Part shown: positions 1 to 9,021 of the stretch, one piece after another
Position numbering within the stretch: the stretch's first letter is position 1
Layout: each line of letters starts with the position of its first letter
Assembly (NCBI GenBank): GCA_944393325.1
Contig: CALXZU010000007.1
Location: forward strand, 1-48,627
Direction: 5' to 3'
From: an uncultured Clostridia bacterium
Lineage (GTDB): Bacteria > Bacillota > Clostridia > TANB77 > CAG-508
DNA length: 48,627 bases
Notes under the pieces: generated by a model
What the model saw: only the letters and a program-made list of their open reading frames with translations
Database searches by the model: none
Told to the model about the DNA's origin: nothing
Made by a program: the position numbers and the translations under genes

Positions 1-4
1 AAAG

Positions 5-1691
5 ATGAAAATGAATGTAAAAAGATTAAACAATAATAATAATCGGGATTACGCTTATAGCACTTGTGATTACAATAATTGTTTTACTAATTTTAGCAGG
101 TGTTTCAATTGCGATGTTAACAGGAGAGAATGGAATACTAACTCAAGCACAAAGGGCAGCAAATGAAACAGAAAATGCGGCAAAACAAGAAGAAATGGAT
201 TTAGCACAGTTAGAAGCAACAGTAATGGGAAAAGATGTACCAATTATTCAAGTAGATGATGAAAATCCAGGGCAATTAGAACAAGAAAATAATACTACCT
301 TTGTGATAAATAGTATAGAAGATTTAGTATTTTTTTCTTATGATGTAACAAATGGAACTACTTATGAAGGAAAGACGGTAAAACTAGGAACAAACTTAGA
401 TTTCTTATCAGACAAATCATATGTAAACCCTAATAGAACAGATTTTGCACAATATGGATATACTGGACCATTAAAACAAGCATTAATATCAGGAACAGGC
501 TTTAGTCCAATAGGAAATCAAGAGAGAACAAACAGTTTTTATGGAACTTTTGATGGAAATAATAATGCAATATGCTCTTTATATATAAATATGAATAGTG
601 ATGAAAATTTAGTAGTAGGACTTTTTACTGAAAATTATGGAGAAATTAAAAATATAGGACTAGTAAATACTAATATAACAGTACAAGGAGAATCAATTAC
701 TTCAGTAGGAGGTATAGTTGCAGTTAATTATAATAATATTTATAATAGTTATGTTACAGGTAGTTTAGAGATTACAGCAAAGGGGTATATGCCTGTTGGA
801 GGAATATGTGGAGGAACTAAAGGAAGTGCAAACATTGAAGATTGTTATAATTTAGCAAGTATAGAATGTGAAAATATTAACGAAACACAATATAATGCTA
901 ATATTGCTTGTGGAGGAATAGCAGGGCAGACAGCAGCAGAAAATTCAGACGATAATGAAGTGGTTAATATAGAAAAATGTTTTAATAGAGGAAATATAAA
1001 TGCAGATGGTGGAAATACTCAAGTAATTGTCGGAGGAATTATAGGTTATTGTAATATAAGTAGTATTACTTCAACTATTAGAAACTGTTACAATAATGCA
1101 ACTATACAAGGTAGTACTTCAAGTAATATGAATAGATCTGTAGGAGGAATTGCAGGTAGTACAGGTAGTTTGAGTTCAGCAAGTTTATCAAATTGTTATA
1201 ATGTTGGAAATATTATAGGTATTAAAAACGGTGATAAAACTAGTGATACAGAATTATTTAGAATAGGAGGAATAATAGGAATTCAGGGTAGTAATTCTAC
1301 AATAGATAATGTTTTTAATATAGGAAAAGTAACAAGTACAAATAGTAGTACAGATTTAAGAGTTGGAGGAATTACTGGAGGTATAGTTAATAATGCTACT
1401 AATGTAAGTATAAATAATGCTTATAATACTGGCTCAATAGAAGCGAATGAATTAAGTAGTGAGCAAGTTGGAAGTATAGCAGGAAGTAATTTAATAACAC
1501 TTAGTAACTGCTACTATTTAAAAGGAACTTATGATATAGGTGTAGCTGGAAGTGGAACAATTACAGGAGTGACAGAATGGGTTAGCCTTGATGAATTTCC
1601 AAGGATATTAAGTGTCGTAAATGGAGAAAATGTATTTAAAGAAGATTCAAATAATATAAATAATGGTTATCCAATATTTACATGGCAATAA
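5..1691 (+). CDS. Prepilin-like surface protein with GLUG-type repeats (CGG +1 shift)
   Basis: Secreted or surface-anchored protein with a class III (type IV pilin-like) N-terminus. The restored frame starts at ATG 5 (ATG 11 is also possible, and the gene could begin before the window). It gives 13 residues ending in a run of Asn, then a glycine from CGGG at 44-47, then ITLIALVITIIVLLILAGV, a hydrophobic helix typical of prepilins; cleavage would fall after that Gly. The body, about residues 60-540, holds repeated units of the form GGI-x-G...NCYN-x-G-x-I, as in the GLUG motif family, expected to fold as a beta-helix. The restored protein is about 561 residues. No partner pilus genes are visible. 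The +1 frame alone begins only at GTG 66, inside the helix, without a ribosome site, so the short version would lose the processing signal. Function beyond surface display is unknown. Confidence 0.72.
44..47 (+). other. CGG +1 frameshift site 1 (pilin-like gene)
   Basis: Frame from ATG 5 reads AAT AAT CGG GAT; homology continues as GGG ATT ACG (G-I-T-L-I). One extra C before a glycine codon. The restored Gly is the residue required just before the cleavage point of prepilin-type leaders. Frame 0 would run on as unrelated sequence. Confidence 0.75.
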
Positions 1692-1726
1692 AATAGTTTT
1701 TAAAATGATTTTCTTTCATTTTTTAT

Positions 1727-1765
1727 AATAGGTAGTGAAATTTATGATAAATTTTGCTACCTATT
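1727..1765. repeat. 18-bp perfect hairpin, 3-nt loop
   Basis: AATAGGTAG at 1727-1735 pairs with CTACCTATT at 1757-1765, and the inner bases continue the stem down to the loop TGA at 1745-1747 (two G-U pairs). It lies in the 289-bp gap between the pilin-like gene and polA. No U-run follows, so it is not a classical terminator; a weaker A/T hairpin followed by T's sits at about 1702-1726. It may be an mRNA 3'-end stabiliser or a small palindromic repeat. The rest of the gap shows nothing else besides the polA promoter. Confidence 0.6.
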
Positions 1766-1927
1766 TCCAATATATATTCCAAAAGTTTAAATAGTAAAGC
1801 ATATTCATAGAAAGTAAACTTGTAAACATATAAATCTTTCATGTTTTTTATATCTTCAAAGTTCTTATTCTAAATATTAAAAAAAATAGAAAATCGATTT
1901 TTTTTCTTAATTCTTTGGTATTTTTAT

Positions 1928-1955
1928 TTGTTTTACGAAAAAATTATGTTATAAT
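1928..1955 (+). promoter_or_regulatory. Probable sigma-A promoter of polA
   Basis: TTGTTT at 1928-1933, 16-nt spacer, TATAAT at 1950-1955. The -10 is perfect and the -35 is weak. Transcription would start about 20 nt before the AAGGAGG of polA. Confidence 0.55.
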
Positions 1956-1980
1956 AAAAAAGATTTTTAAGGAGGAAGAA

Positions 1981-4725
1981 ATGGAAAAATTTGTATTAAT
2001 AGATGGAAACAGTATAATGAATAGAGCGTTTTACGGAATAATGGGAAGCAAGATGCTAACAACTAAAGACGGAAAATATACAAATGCAGTATATGGATTT
2101 TTAGCAATAATGTTTAAATTATTAGAAGATGTAAAACCAAAATATATGGCAGTATCATTTGATTTAAAAAAGCCAACAGCAAGACATAAAATGTATGAAG
2201 GTTATAAAGCAAATAGAAAAGGAATGCCAGATGAATTGGCAGAGCAAATGCCTATGATAAAAGAAATATTAAGAGCAATGAATATAGATATAGTAGAAAT
2301 GGAAGGATATGAAGCAGATGATGTACTAGGAACCTTATCTCGCTATGGAGAAAAACAAGGCTTAGAAGTAATAATATTATCAGGAGACAGAGATACATTT
2401 CAACTAGCAACAAATAAAGTAACAATAAGAATACCACACACAAAAGGAGGAAAATCAGAAACAGACGAATATGATGAAAAAAAGATAAAAGAAAAATATG
2501 GTCTAAAGCCACAACAACTAATAGAAGTAAAAGGACTTCAAGGAGATACATCAGACAATATACCAGGAGTACCAGGAATAGGAGAAAAAACAGCCTTAAA
2601 ACTAATTCAAGAATATGGTTCAATAGACAAATTATATAAGAAAATAGAAGAAGGAAAAGATAATTTAAAAGGAAAACAAAGAGAAAAGATAATAGAAAAT
2701 AAGGAATTAGCCATTCTTTCAAGAACATTAGGAACAATAAATGTAAATGTACCAATAAAAGACAATTTAACTGATTTTAAAGTAGAAGAATGGGATAAAG
2801 AAAAGGTATTGGAGATATTTAAACAATTAAATTTTAATCGTTATATAGAAAGATTTAATTTAAAAGGAGAATGTACAAGTACAGAAAAAGGGGAAATAAA
2901 AGAAGAAAAAGAGTTATATAAAAAAGAAGAAAAAAATATAGAAGAGATAAAAGAATTTATAAAAAAACAAAAAGAAATGATATTTTATTTGTTGGAAGAA
3001 AAAATAGAAGATGAAGAGAAAATAATAAAAGAAAAAATAAGAGGAATATCAATATATAATAATATAGAAAAAATAGTTTACTATACAAAAATAGAAAATG
3101 AAGAAGAACTAAAAAAATTAGAAACAATATTTGAAAATTCAGAAATAAAGAAAATAGGAATAGATTTAAGTAAAACATATATTTTACTTAAGCAATCAGG
3201 AATAAATTTAAAAGGAATAGATTATGATATAGCAATAGCATCATATATATTAAATCCAACAGACAACAAATTGAAAATAGAAGATTTAATAGCAAAATAT
3301 TTAGAAATAGATGCAGAACAATTATTAGGAGAAGAAGAAAAAGAAGATAAACAAAAACAAATAAATTTATTTGAAACAGAAGAAAATGAGAAAAATAAGG
3401 AAGGTAAAGAAATATCACAAAGAGAAATTGAAAAAATCTGTTTATATGCATATTCAATAGGAAGAATAAAAGAAATAACAAGAGGTAAATTAGAAGAAAT
3501 AAACTGTTTAGACTTGTTTAATAAAATAGACATGCCAACAGTAGAAGTATTATCAAATATGCAGTGGAATGGAATGTACATAGATAAAGAAGAATTAGAA
3601 AGTTTTGGTAAAGAATTAACATTAAAATTAGACACAATAACAAAAATAATATATGAAATGGCAGGAGAAGAATTTAATATAAACTCACCAAAACAATTAG
3701 GAGAAATCTTATTTGAAAAAATGAAATTACCAGTAATTAAGAAAACAAAAAAAGGCTATTCAACAGATGTAGAAGTATTAGAAAAATTAAAAAAAGAAGA
3801 TCCAATAATAGAACAAATATTAGAATATAGGCAACTAATGAAGCTAAATTCAACATATGTAGAAGGCTTAAAACCATATATAAATCCCAAAACAAAAAGA
3901 ATACATTCATTTTTCCATCAAACAATAACAGCAACAGGAAGAATAAGTTCAACAGAACCTAATCTTCAAAATATACCAACAAGATTTGAACTAGGAAAAA
4001 GATTAAGAAAGGTATTTAAACCAGAAAAAGAATATGTATATGTAGACGCAGACTATTCACAAATAGAACTAAGAGTCTTAGCATCAATATCAGAAGATAA
4101 ACATATGGTAGAAGCATTTAAAAAAGGAGAAGATATTCATAAACAAGCAGCATCAAAAGTATTTAAAACACCTATAGAAGAAGTAACAAAAGAGCAAAGG
4201 ACAAATGCAAAAGCAGTAAACTTTGGAATAGTATATGGAATAAGTGACTTTGGACTAGGAGAACAGCTGGGAATAGGAAGAAAACAAGCAAAAGTATATA
4301 TAGATGAGTATTTAAATGAATATTCTGGAATAAAGAAATATATGGATAATGTAATAGAAGAAGCAAAAGAAAAAGGATATGTAGAAACATTATTTAATAG
4401 AAGAAGATATATACCAGAATTAAAATCAAATAATTATTTAGTAAGGCAATTTGGGCAAAGAGCAGCAATGAACACACCAATACAAGGAACAGCAGCAGAT
4501 ATAATGAAAATTGCAATGATAAAAGTATTTAAAGAAATAGAAAAAAGGGGATTAAAATCAAAAATAGTATTACAAGTACATGATGAGATGATGATAGAAG
4601 CACCAATTAATGAAGTAGAAGAAGTACAAATAATTGTCAAAGAATGTATGGAAACAGCAACAAAATTAAATGTACCGTTGGTTGCAGAGATTTCAGAAGC
4701 AGACAATTGGTATGAATGTAAATAG
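1981..4725 (+). CDS. polA: DNA polymerase I, proofreading domain inactive
   Basis: Family A polymerase for Okazaki-fragment maturation and repair, 914 residues. The start is ATG 1981, placed by AAGGAGG just upstream; the longer frame from 1915 would run through the promoter. N-terminal 5' nuclease: DGNSIMNRAFYG, YEADDVLG, GDRDTFQL, and the GDTSDNIPGVPGIGEKTA metal/H2TH region. The middle domain keeps the 3'-5' exonuclease fold but lacks its metal ligands: the ExoI DxE site reads YLLEEK, ExoII has no Asp (GIDLSKTYILL), and ExoIII has Gly where Asp is expected, as in Bacillus and Thermus enzymes. Polymerase motifs are intact: A DYSQIELR, B RTNAKAVNFGIVYG (Phe, so dideoxy-discriminating), C QVHDEM. 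The charged linker at about 290-340 is lysine/glutamate-rich. The stop codon is the first base of a long palindrome. Confidence 0.97.
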   Translation: MEKFVLIDGNSIMNRAFYGIMGSKMLTTKDGKYTNAVYGFLAIMFKLLEDVKPKYMAVSFDLKKPTARHKMYEGYKANRKGMPDELAEQMPMIKEILRAMNIDIVEMEGYEADDVLGTLSRYGEKQGLEVIILSGDRDTFQLATNKVTIRIPHTKGGKSETDEYDEKKIKEKYGLKPQQLIEVKGLQGDTSDNIPGVPGIGEKTALKLIQEYGSIDKLYKKIEEGKDNLKGKQREKIIENKELAILSRTLGTINVNVPIKDNLTDFKVEEWDKEKVLEIFKQLNFNRYIERFNLKGECTSTEKGEIKEEKELYKKEEKNIEEIKEFIKKQKEMIFYLLEEKIEDEEKIIKEKIRGISIYNNIEKIVYYTKIENEEELKKLETIFENSEIKKIGIDLSKTYILLKQSGINLKGIDYDIAIASYILNPTDNKLKIEDLIAKYLEIDAEQLLGEEEKEDKQKQINLFETEENEKNKEGKEISQREIEKICLYAYSIGRIKEITRGKLEEINCLDLFNKIDMPTVEVLSNMQWNGMYIDKEELESFGKELTLKLDTITKIIYEMAGEEFNINSPKQLGEILFEKMKLPVIKKTKKGYSTDVEVLEKLKKEDPIIEQILEYRQLMKLNSTYVEGLKPYINPKTKRIHSFFHQTITATGRISSTEPNLQNIPTRFELGKRLRKVFKPEKEYVYVDADYSQIELRVLASISEDKHMVEAFKKGEDIHKQAASKVFKTPIEEVTKEQRTNAKAVNFGIVYGISDFGLGEQLGIGRKQAKVYIDEYLNEYSGIKKYMDNVIEEAKEKGYVETLFNRRRYIPELKSNNYLVRQFGQRAAMNTPIQGTAADIMKIAMIKVFKEIEKRGLKSKIVLQVHDEMMIEAPINEVEEVQIIVKECMETATKLNVPLVAEISEADNWYECK

Positions 4726-4768
4726 GGACGTTTCCTTTTGCTCGAAAACGAGCTAAAGGAAACGTCCC
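4725..4768. repeat. 20-bp palindrome overlapping the polA stop
   Basis: Arms 4725-4744 and 4749-4768 pair at 19 of 20 positions around an AAAA loop. The outer sequence GGGACGTTTCC / GGAAACGTCCC resembles dispersed GGGACG-type palindromes of Firmicutes. The left arm begins with the G of the polA TAG stop, and the right arm ends against the AAAGGAGAG ribosome site of the next gene. No T-tract follows, so it is either a dispersed repeat or an mRNA-processing/attenuation hairpin. It is markedly G+C-richer than its surroundings. Confidence 0.75.
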
Positions 4769-4784
4769 CAAAGGAGAGATTTAT

Positions 4785-5345
4785 GTGAAAAGTAAGAAGA
4801 TGATTATTGTTATTGCAGTGTTTTTACTTGCTATTACAGTTATTTTTCTTTTAAAAGATAAAATACTAAGAATTATTTATCCTCAGAATTATAAAGAAAT
4901 TGTAAATATTTATGCAGAAGAATATGGCGTTGATGAAAATTTAATATTTGCAGTAATAAAAGCAGAAAGCAATTTTGATGAAAATGCAGTATCACATAAA
5001 AATGCAATTGGATTAATGCAAATAATGGAAGAAACAGCTGAAGATATTGTTACAAGATATGGTATAGATATTGATAAAGATAATTTTAATGAAGAAATTA
5101 AAAAAGTTGAAAATAATATAAACATAGGAACAAAATATCTATCAACATTACTTGAAACATATGGAAATAAAGAAATAGCAGTTGCTGCATATAATGCAGG
5201 GATAGGAACTGTTAATAATTGGATAGAAAAAGGGATAATAAGGAATGATGGTACAGATATTGAAAATATACCATATAAAGAAACTAACAATTATGTAAGA
5301 AAAATATTAAGAAATTATGAAATTTACCAAAGAATATATAAATAG
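4785..5345 (+). CDS. Membrane-anchored lytic murein transglycosylase (SLT domain)
   Basis: Cleaves peptidoglycan glycan strands with 1,6-anhydro product formation; acts outside the membrane. 186 residues: a short basic start, one membrane helix (about residues 5-24), then a Slt-type lysozyme-like domain. Seen: FAVIKAESNFDENAVS with the expected catalytic Glu, GLMQIMEETA, and AVAAYNAGIGTVNNWI, the family signature. The start is GTG 4785, 8 nt after AAAGGAGAG; the ATG two bases upstream is in another frame and meets an immediate stop. It is similar in size to Bacillus CwlQ/YjbJ-type enzymes. It follows polA across the palindrome and may be co-transcribed with it. Confidence 0.9.
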   Translation: MKSKKMIIVIAVFLLAITVIFLLKDKILRIIYPQNYKEIVNIYAEEYGVDENLIFAVIKAESNFDENAVSHKNAIGLMQIMEETAEDIVTRYGIDIDKDNFNEEIKKVENNINIGTKYLSTLLETYGNKEIAVAAYNAGIGTVNNWIEKGIIRNDGTDIENIPYKETNNYVRKILRNYEIYQRIYK

Positions 5346-5406
5346 CTAGACAAATGATAAAAAATGAAATAAAATAGAAATGTGAAAATAAAAAGGAGAA
5401 ATTAAC

Positions 5407-6661
5407 ATGCTATTAGAACAGTTATTATTTATATTTGTTTCATTTGCGATATTTGTATATATGTTTTTCAGGATGATAAGAAAAAATGATACTAGTTATG
5501 TAACAATTTTAGTAGTAGAAGCAATGGGGATAGCACTTAATTTTTTAGAAGTTCTATTTGATATAAAATTAAATGTGTTATTTATGATATTAAAATATGT
5601 ACTTGCAGTATTAATACCTATAATAGTTATTGTTTTAGAAAAACAAGGAATATATTTATTTGAAGCAACTAATTTATTTAAAGCAAAAATTTATCTTATG
5701 CTTAATAATAATAAAAAAGCAAAAGAAGCACTACTTAGTTTGCTTGACAAAAACAAAGACAGCTATAAAGCACATAAAAGTTTAGCTGAAATTTATGAAA
5801 AAGAAGGCGGAATGAGAAAAGCTATAGATGAATATGTACAGGCAATAGACTTGGATAAACAAGATTATGATTCTTATTATAAAGTAGCTAAACTTTTAAA
5901 TGGATTAGATAAAAAAGATGAAGCGAGTGAAATGTTATTTAACTTATTAAATAAAAAACCAGATAATTATGAAGCATCTATGTTGCTTCGGAGATATTCT
6001 AATTGATACAGAGATGTATAAAGAAGCTGTAAATGTATATCAAGATGCACTGAAATATAATCCGTATAGTTATGATTTAAATTATAATTTAGGAATAGCA
6101 TATACAATGTTAAATGATTTCCAAAGTGCTAAAATTGCTTATGAAAAAGCAGCTGAAATTAATAATTTAGCGTATGCTTTAAAATATAATCTGGCTGAAA
6201 TTGCTCTTATTTATAAAGAAATAGAAGAGGCAGAACAGAAATTTTTAGAAGCTATAAATGAAGAAGAATTATCAGCAGATAGTTATTATGAATTGTCAAA
6301 AATTGAATTGATTAAAAATGATAAAGATACAGCTATAAAATATGTGAATACTGCAATTGATATAGATAGTAAGAAAATTGTAGAGAAAGTAAGGAAAGAT
6401 CCTATTTTTATACCAATTATGGCGAAGATTTCAATACCATTTAATTTAGAAAACAAAGAAGAAATTGATGAGAAAGAAGAAAGGCATTTGAGTAAAAAAG
6501 AAGTTAATGTAAAAGAGCATTTAGAGAAAATGGCTGAGATTACAAGACATTTGAGTTATAATGATATTAATTTGTTAAAGAAAAATAAAACTGAAAAATT
6601 AGAAAAAGATGAAAAAATAGATACAAAAGATAATATTATACAAAAAGAAAGACAAGATTAA
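5407..6661 (+). CDS. Membrane protein with TPR repeats (CGG +1 shift)
   Basis: About 417 residues in the restored frame. The N-terminus has two or three membrane helices (residues about 1-80), followed by a cytoplasmic tetratricopeptide solenoid (about 95-345) and a charged Lys/Glu tail. Frame 0 runs 5407-5988; an in-frame CGG at 5989-5991 follows, and the TPR continues in +1 from GGA 5990 to the stop at 6659. Counting CGGA as one Gly gives EASMLLGDILIDTEMYKEAV, and the small residue at TPR position 8 recurs exactly 34 residues before and 34 after, so the repeat register is unbroken. Without the shift the protein ends 4 codons later. It is likely a protein-protein scaffold; partner unknown. 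RBS AAAAGGAG upstream of ATG 5407. Confidence 0.82.
5989..5992 (+). other. CGG +1 frameshift site 2 (TPR gene)
   Basis: Frame 0 is TTG CTT CGG AGA TAT TCT AAT TGA. The restored frame is CTT (C) GGA GAT ATT. The residue gained is Gly at the canonical small position of a TPR, with a spacing of 34 residues on both sides. No Shine-Dalgarno-like stimulator lies just upstream. Confidence 0.85.
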
Positions 6662-6717
6662 TAAATTTACTCATAAAATTCTAAAAAAACAATATAATAA
6701 GCATAAGGAGGGATTTT

Positions 6718-7600
6718 ATGAGTACAAATTTTGCTATAATTGGTGGAGATTTAAGAATAATTAAACTTGCTAAAATGCTAGCAAATGATGAAAACAAAGT
6801 ATATACTTTTGGTTTAGAGAAGGCAGAAGAGTTAAAAGAAAATGAAAATATAATATTTTCTGAAAAATTAAGTAAAGCAATACCAGAAGATGTAGAAGTT
6901 GTAATTGGACCTATACCTTTTTCCAGCAATGGAGTAAATATAAATGCACCATTTAGTGATAAGGAAATATCTGTAAGGGAACTAATACATTATTTAAATG
7001 CTAAAATATTAATTGCAGGAAGTATTATGCCAGATGTATATAATATGGCAAATGATGAATATGTAGAAATTATTGACATTATGAAAAGAGAAGAATTAGC
7101 AGTGTTAAATACTGTTGCAACAGCAGAAGGGGCAATTGAAATTGCAATAGCAAATACTAATAAAATAATACATGGAAGCAAAGTGTTAATATTAGGTTTT
7201 GGAAGGATTGGAAAAGTTTTAGCAAGAAAATTAGCGGGGGTGTCTGCAAGAGTTACTTGTGCTGCAAGAAAAGAAGAAGATTTAGCTTGGATTAGAGCAT
7301 ATGGACATAATGAAACTAATATTAATGTGTTAGGAGAAAATTTAGAAGAGTTTGATATTATAATAAATACAGTACCACATTTAATTTTAAATAAAGAAAG
7401 AATGCAATATGTGAAAGAAGAATGTTTACTTATTGATTTAGCTTCAAATCCTGGTGGAATTGATAAAAAAGAAGCAAAGGAAAGAGGTTTGAAATTAATA
7501 TGGGCTTTAGCATTACCACGGAAAAGTAGCTCCTGTTACAACAGCAGAATTTATAAAAGATACTATTTACAATATTTTAAAAGAAATATATAAAAAATAA
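6718..7600 (+). CDS. dpaA: Dipicolinate synthase subunit A (CGG +1 shift)
   Basis: Makes dipicolinic acid, the spore-core chelator, from the DapA product in the mother cell (SpoVFA family). 293 residues in the restored frame, close to the family's about 297. Seen: N-terminal Rossmann-like start FAIIGGDLRIIKLAKML, a second nucleotide-binding motif VLILGFGRIGKVLA (about residues 156-169), and a LIDLASNPGG segment. Frame 0 ends in nonsense after an in-frame CGG at 7519-7521. The +1 frame continues P-GKVAPVTTAEFIKDTI, matching the conserved C-terminal LPG-x-VAP-x-TA of the family, and stops at 7598-7600. RBS AAGGAGGG before ATG 6718. No dpaB (spoVFB) follows; uppP does. The partner may lie elsewhere or be replaced. 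Confidence 0.92.
7519..7522 (+). other. CGG +1 frameshift site 3 (dpaA)
   Basis: Frame 0 is TTA CCA CGG AAA AGT AGC. The restored frame is CCA (C) GGA AAA GTA GCT CCT. The Gly gained is the invariant one of the DpaA C-terminal LPG motif. This is the most convincing single case, because the gene family and its C-terminus are well known. Confidence 0.88.
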
Positions 7601-7639
7601 AAATTGGAATTTTAATTGTAAAAAGAAAGGAAAGAAAAA

Positions 7640-8494
7640 ATGATAGTAGATATTTTGAAATCAGTGATTTTTGGAATTATAGAAGGAATTACAGAATGGC
7701 TACCTATTAGTAGTACAGGACATTTGATACTTGCAGAGGAATTTATAAAATTTAATAATGTTTCAGAAGGATTTTGGAGCATGTTTCAGGTAGTCATTCA
7801 GTTTGGTGCGATACTTGCGGTTGTAATCTTATATTTTAAGAAAATATGGCCATTTACTAAAAATAAAGAAAAAGCAATTAAGAGGGATGGTTTTTTATCC
7901 TTCTTTGATAAAGAAAAAATGAATTTGTGGGGAAAGATTTTAGTTGGTTGTATTCCGGCAGCAATTATAGGGCTTTTATTTGATGAAGTATTCGAAGCGT
8001 GGTTTTATAACCCACCATGTATAGCTATTGCTTTAATTGTTTTTGGTATTGCATTTATTGTTATAGAAAATTGGAATAAGAAAAGAAAAGGAACTTTAAA
8101 AGAAACGAATTCAGAAATTACATATAAAGATGCTTTATTAATTGGAGTATTCCAATTGTTAGCTGCAATATTTCCAGGAACATCACGTTCTGGAGCAACT
8201 ATTATCGGAGGGTTATTAATAGGATTATCAAGACCCAATGCGGCAGAATTTACTTTTTATTTAGCAATTCCAACAATGCTTGGGGCAAGTTTACTAAAAT
8301 TAGTTAAATTTGGATTAGGATTTACAGGAATAGAAATAGCAGTATTATTAGTTGGTATGATTGTTTCATTTGTAGTTTCTGTTGCGATTATTAAATTTTT
8401 AATGAATTACATTAAAAAACATGATTTTAAAGTTTTTGGATACTATAGAATAGTACTTGGATTAATTGTACTTGCATATTTCTTTTTAAAATAA
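7640..8494 (+). CDS. uppP: Undecaprenyl-diphosphatase
   Basis: BacA/UppP family integral membrane phosphatase that recycles undecaprenyl diphosphate to the monophosphate carrier used for peptidoglycan and wall glycans. 284 residues, the usual length, about eight helices. Seen: EGITEWLPISSTGHLILAEE (first conserved motif with the catalytic Glu region and the SSTGH) and FPGTSRSGATIIGG (second motif, catalytic Arg/Ser), followed by SRPNAAEFTFYLAIPTMLG. RBS GAAAGGAAAG before ATG 7640. It is 39 bp after dpaA, probably one transcript, ending at the hairpin at 8497. Its product supplies the lipid carrier that the two glycan clusters of this window would use. Confidence 0.95.
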   Translation: MIVDILKSVIFGIIEGITEWLPISSTGHLILAEEFIKFNNVSEGFWSMFQVVIQFGAILAVVILYFKKIWPFTKNKEKAIKRDGFLSFFDKEKMNLWGKILVGCIPAAIIGLLFDEVFEAWFYNPPCIAIALIVFGIAFIVIENWNKKRKGTLKETNSEITYKDALLIGVFQLLAAIFPGTSRSGATIIGGLLIGLSRPNAAEFTFYLAIPTMLGASLLKLVKFGLGFTGIEIAVLLVGMIVSFVVSVAIIKFLMNYIKKHDFKVFGYYRIVLGLIVLAYFFLK

Positions 8495-8496
8495 AG

Positions 8497-8523
8497 AATG
8501 AGCCTAAATGTAGGCTCATTTTA
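8497..8523. terminator. Bidirectional terminator between uppP and the minus-strand gene
   Basis: AATGAGCCTA (8497-8506), loop AATG, TAGGCTCATT (8511-8520), followed by TT. A-rich bases on the left side can serve the minus strand. It separates two convergent genes only 32 bp apart. Confidence 0.85.
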
Positions 8524-8526
8524 ACA

Positions 8527-8946
8527 TTATGTTTCTTCTTCAAAATTGATATTGGGGAAGAAGTATTTATCAAGCTCTTTTTCTTCTTCGATAATTGCAT
8601 TTATAGTATCAGTACCAGCACAATAATATAGGTATTGGAAAAGAGTTTCAAAAGACGTGTTATTATGATTTTCAGGATTATATTTTTGGCTTTCCTTCAT
8701 ACATATTTTTGCTAATTCTGATGTGATATTAGTCATATTAACTTTGTGCAATAAATATCCATCTTTAACCCCATAAGAGTTTGTAATTATACAAAGAATA
8801 ATAATGAACAATGTAAGAAGAAAAAGTGGAACAATTCCCTTTACAAGTCCTGGAAAATCACTAAGCCATATAAATTTAAAAATACAAAGTAAAATAATAC
8901 CAATTATTATAGAAACAAGCATAATGTTCTTTAAAGTTTTAGACAT
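8527..8946 (-). CDS. Small two-helix membrane protein, unknown function
   Basis: About 139 residues, not recognised. Two hydrophobic helices near the N-terminus (roughly residues 10-28 and 38-58), then a soluble part ending in an acidic tail (NINFEEET). The start is ATG 8946, 10 nt after GGGAGG; the upstream in-frame TTG at 8955 sits almost on the ribosome site and is unlikely. It is last in a minus-strand group led by ylbJ/spoVV, which hints at, but does not prove, a spore-envelope role. Confidence 0.65.
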   Translation of the reverse strand: MSKTLKNIMLVSIIIGIILLCIFKFIWLSDFPGLVKGIVPLFLLTLFIIILCIITNSYGVKDGYLLHKVNMTNITSELAKICMKESQKYNPENHNNTSFETLFQYLYYCAGTDTINAIIEEEKELDKYFFPNINFEEET

Positions 8947-9021
8947 TTTAGTCAAACCTCCCTAAATAAGGGGTATAATACTAAATTAGTATAATACGTT
9001 TTGAAGAAAAAATCAAGAGGG

